A stretch of 5,451 nucleotides of DNA from positions 1-5,451 of the forward strand of contig DUHU01000072.1 of NCBI GenBank assembly GCA_013330765.1, in the 5' to 3' direction. Shown here one piece after another: positions 5,303-5,451 of this stretch. The position numbers were made by a program, and so were the translations under genes. Origin of the DNA: Candidatus Poseidoniaceae archaeon (GTDB taxonomy: Archaea; Thermoplasmatota; Poseidoniia; Poseidoniales; Poseidoniaceae). The stretch's first letter is position 1; each line of letters starts with the position of its first letter. The notes below the pieces were generated by a model. It was given only the letters and a program-made list of their open reading frames with translations, was not told the DNA's origin and did not search any database.

Positions 5303-5451
5303 TCAGCGACCAGGGGGGCCTCGGCGTGGGCCTTTGGGTGGACCACCGGATGGGCCACCTTTCGGTGGACCACCGCTCGGGCCGCCTTTTGGAGGGCCGC
5401 CAGACTTCTTCGGACCAGAAGGACCGTCTTTGCTGGGGCCAGGAGGGCCGC
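5303..5451 (-). CDS. 3' end of a gene with a Gly/Pro/Lys-rich, collagen-like C-terminal tail (5' part outside window)
   Basis: One minus-strand frame runs open from the right edge to TGA at 5305-5303, giving 48 visible complete codons. They consist almost only of Gly, Pro, Ser and Lys/Arg, with one Asp. The unit GGPPKGGPS is repeated, and the end reads GPRRGPPGR. The tail carries about nine basic residues and is surely disordered or polyproline-like. It could be a cell-surface, nucleic-acid-binding or linker tail; the domain that would identify the gene is not visible. Support for coding: the other minus frames give unusual Trp/Arg-rich peptides, the repeat keeps period 27 bases in frame, and the stop sits 15 bases before the synthase start, as in an operon. 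The gene's function is unknown. Confidence 0.6.
   Translation of the reverse strand, partial: GPPGPSKDGPSGPKKSGGPPKGGPSGGPPKGGPSGGPPKGPRRGPPGR
5330..5383 (-). repeat. Two adjacent 27-base tandem repeats encoding GGPPKGGPS units
   Basis: Units 5330-5356 and 5357-5383 match at 22 of 27 positions. A third, decayed copy (5384-5410) matches mostly at its start. The period is a multiple of three, so the repeat adds nine-residue units without shifting frame. It explains the Gly/Pro-rich tail of the partial gene. Confidence 0.7.

Noticed and set aside
5330..5410. CRISPR-like or other non-coding repeat array
   Set aside because: The 27-base units are directly adjacent without spacers, degenerate, and in frame with a Gly/Pro-rich protein tail.

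Overview
The window (5451 bases, GC-rich) is densely coding and reads like a fragment of a free-living prokaryote genome, not a mobile element. My best guess for the source is a marine planktonic euryarchaeon of the Poseidoniales (Marine Group II) type. This rests on the style of the proteins: a surface beta-propeller with a C-terminal membrane anchor and a very basic tail, a Gly/Pro/Lys-rich low-complexity C-terminus, and catabolic acyl-CoA genes next to isoprenoid genes. It is an inference from memory of such genomes. No rRNA, tRNA or other diagnostic marker is present, and a bacterial source cannot be excluded.

Layout. Positions 2-1099 (+) are the 3' part of a beta-propeller protein anchored in the membrane near its C-terminus. 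Positions 1164-2339 (+) encode a very clear glutaryl-CoA dehydrogenase. Six bases later, 2346-2879 (+) encodes a hotdog-fold thioesterase-like protein resembling THEM6. The strand then switches. Positions 2880-4202 (-) and 4268-5287 (-) encode two different members of the squalene/phytoene synthase family. Positions 5303-5451 (-) are the collagen-like 3' end of a further gene that lies mostly outside the window. The two gene sets converge with no spacer: the stop codons of the thioesterase and of the phytoene-synthase-like gene abut, forming TGATCA.

How the genes work together. The + strand pair (dehydrogenase and thioesterase) is probably cotranscribed and acts on CoA thioesters. The dehydrogenase would convert glutaryl-CoA from lysine or tryptophan breakdown to crotonyl-CoA. 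The thioesterase substrate is unknown. The - strand trio has short gaps (15 and 65 bases) and is probably one operon. Its two synthases each carry both Asp-rich motifs needed for head-to-head condensation of prenyl diphosphates. The pair could supply squalene (C30) and phytoene (C40), or could split one multistep reaction as bacterial HpnC and HpnD do. No desaturase, HpnE-like oxidase or cyclase is visible to decide this.

No CRISPR array, insertion sequence, integrase, tRNA or rRNA was seen. The points most worth a second look are the non-canonical tandem synthase pair, the unusually long N-terminus of one of them, the paired cysteines in the propeller, the collagen-like repeat tail with its same-frame stop just before the next gene, and the back-to-back stop codons.
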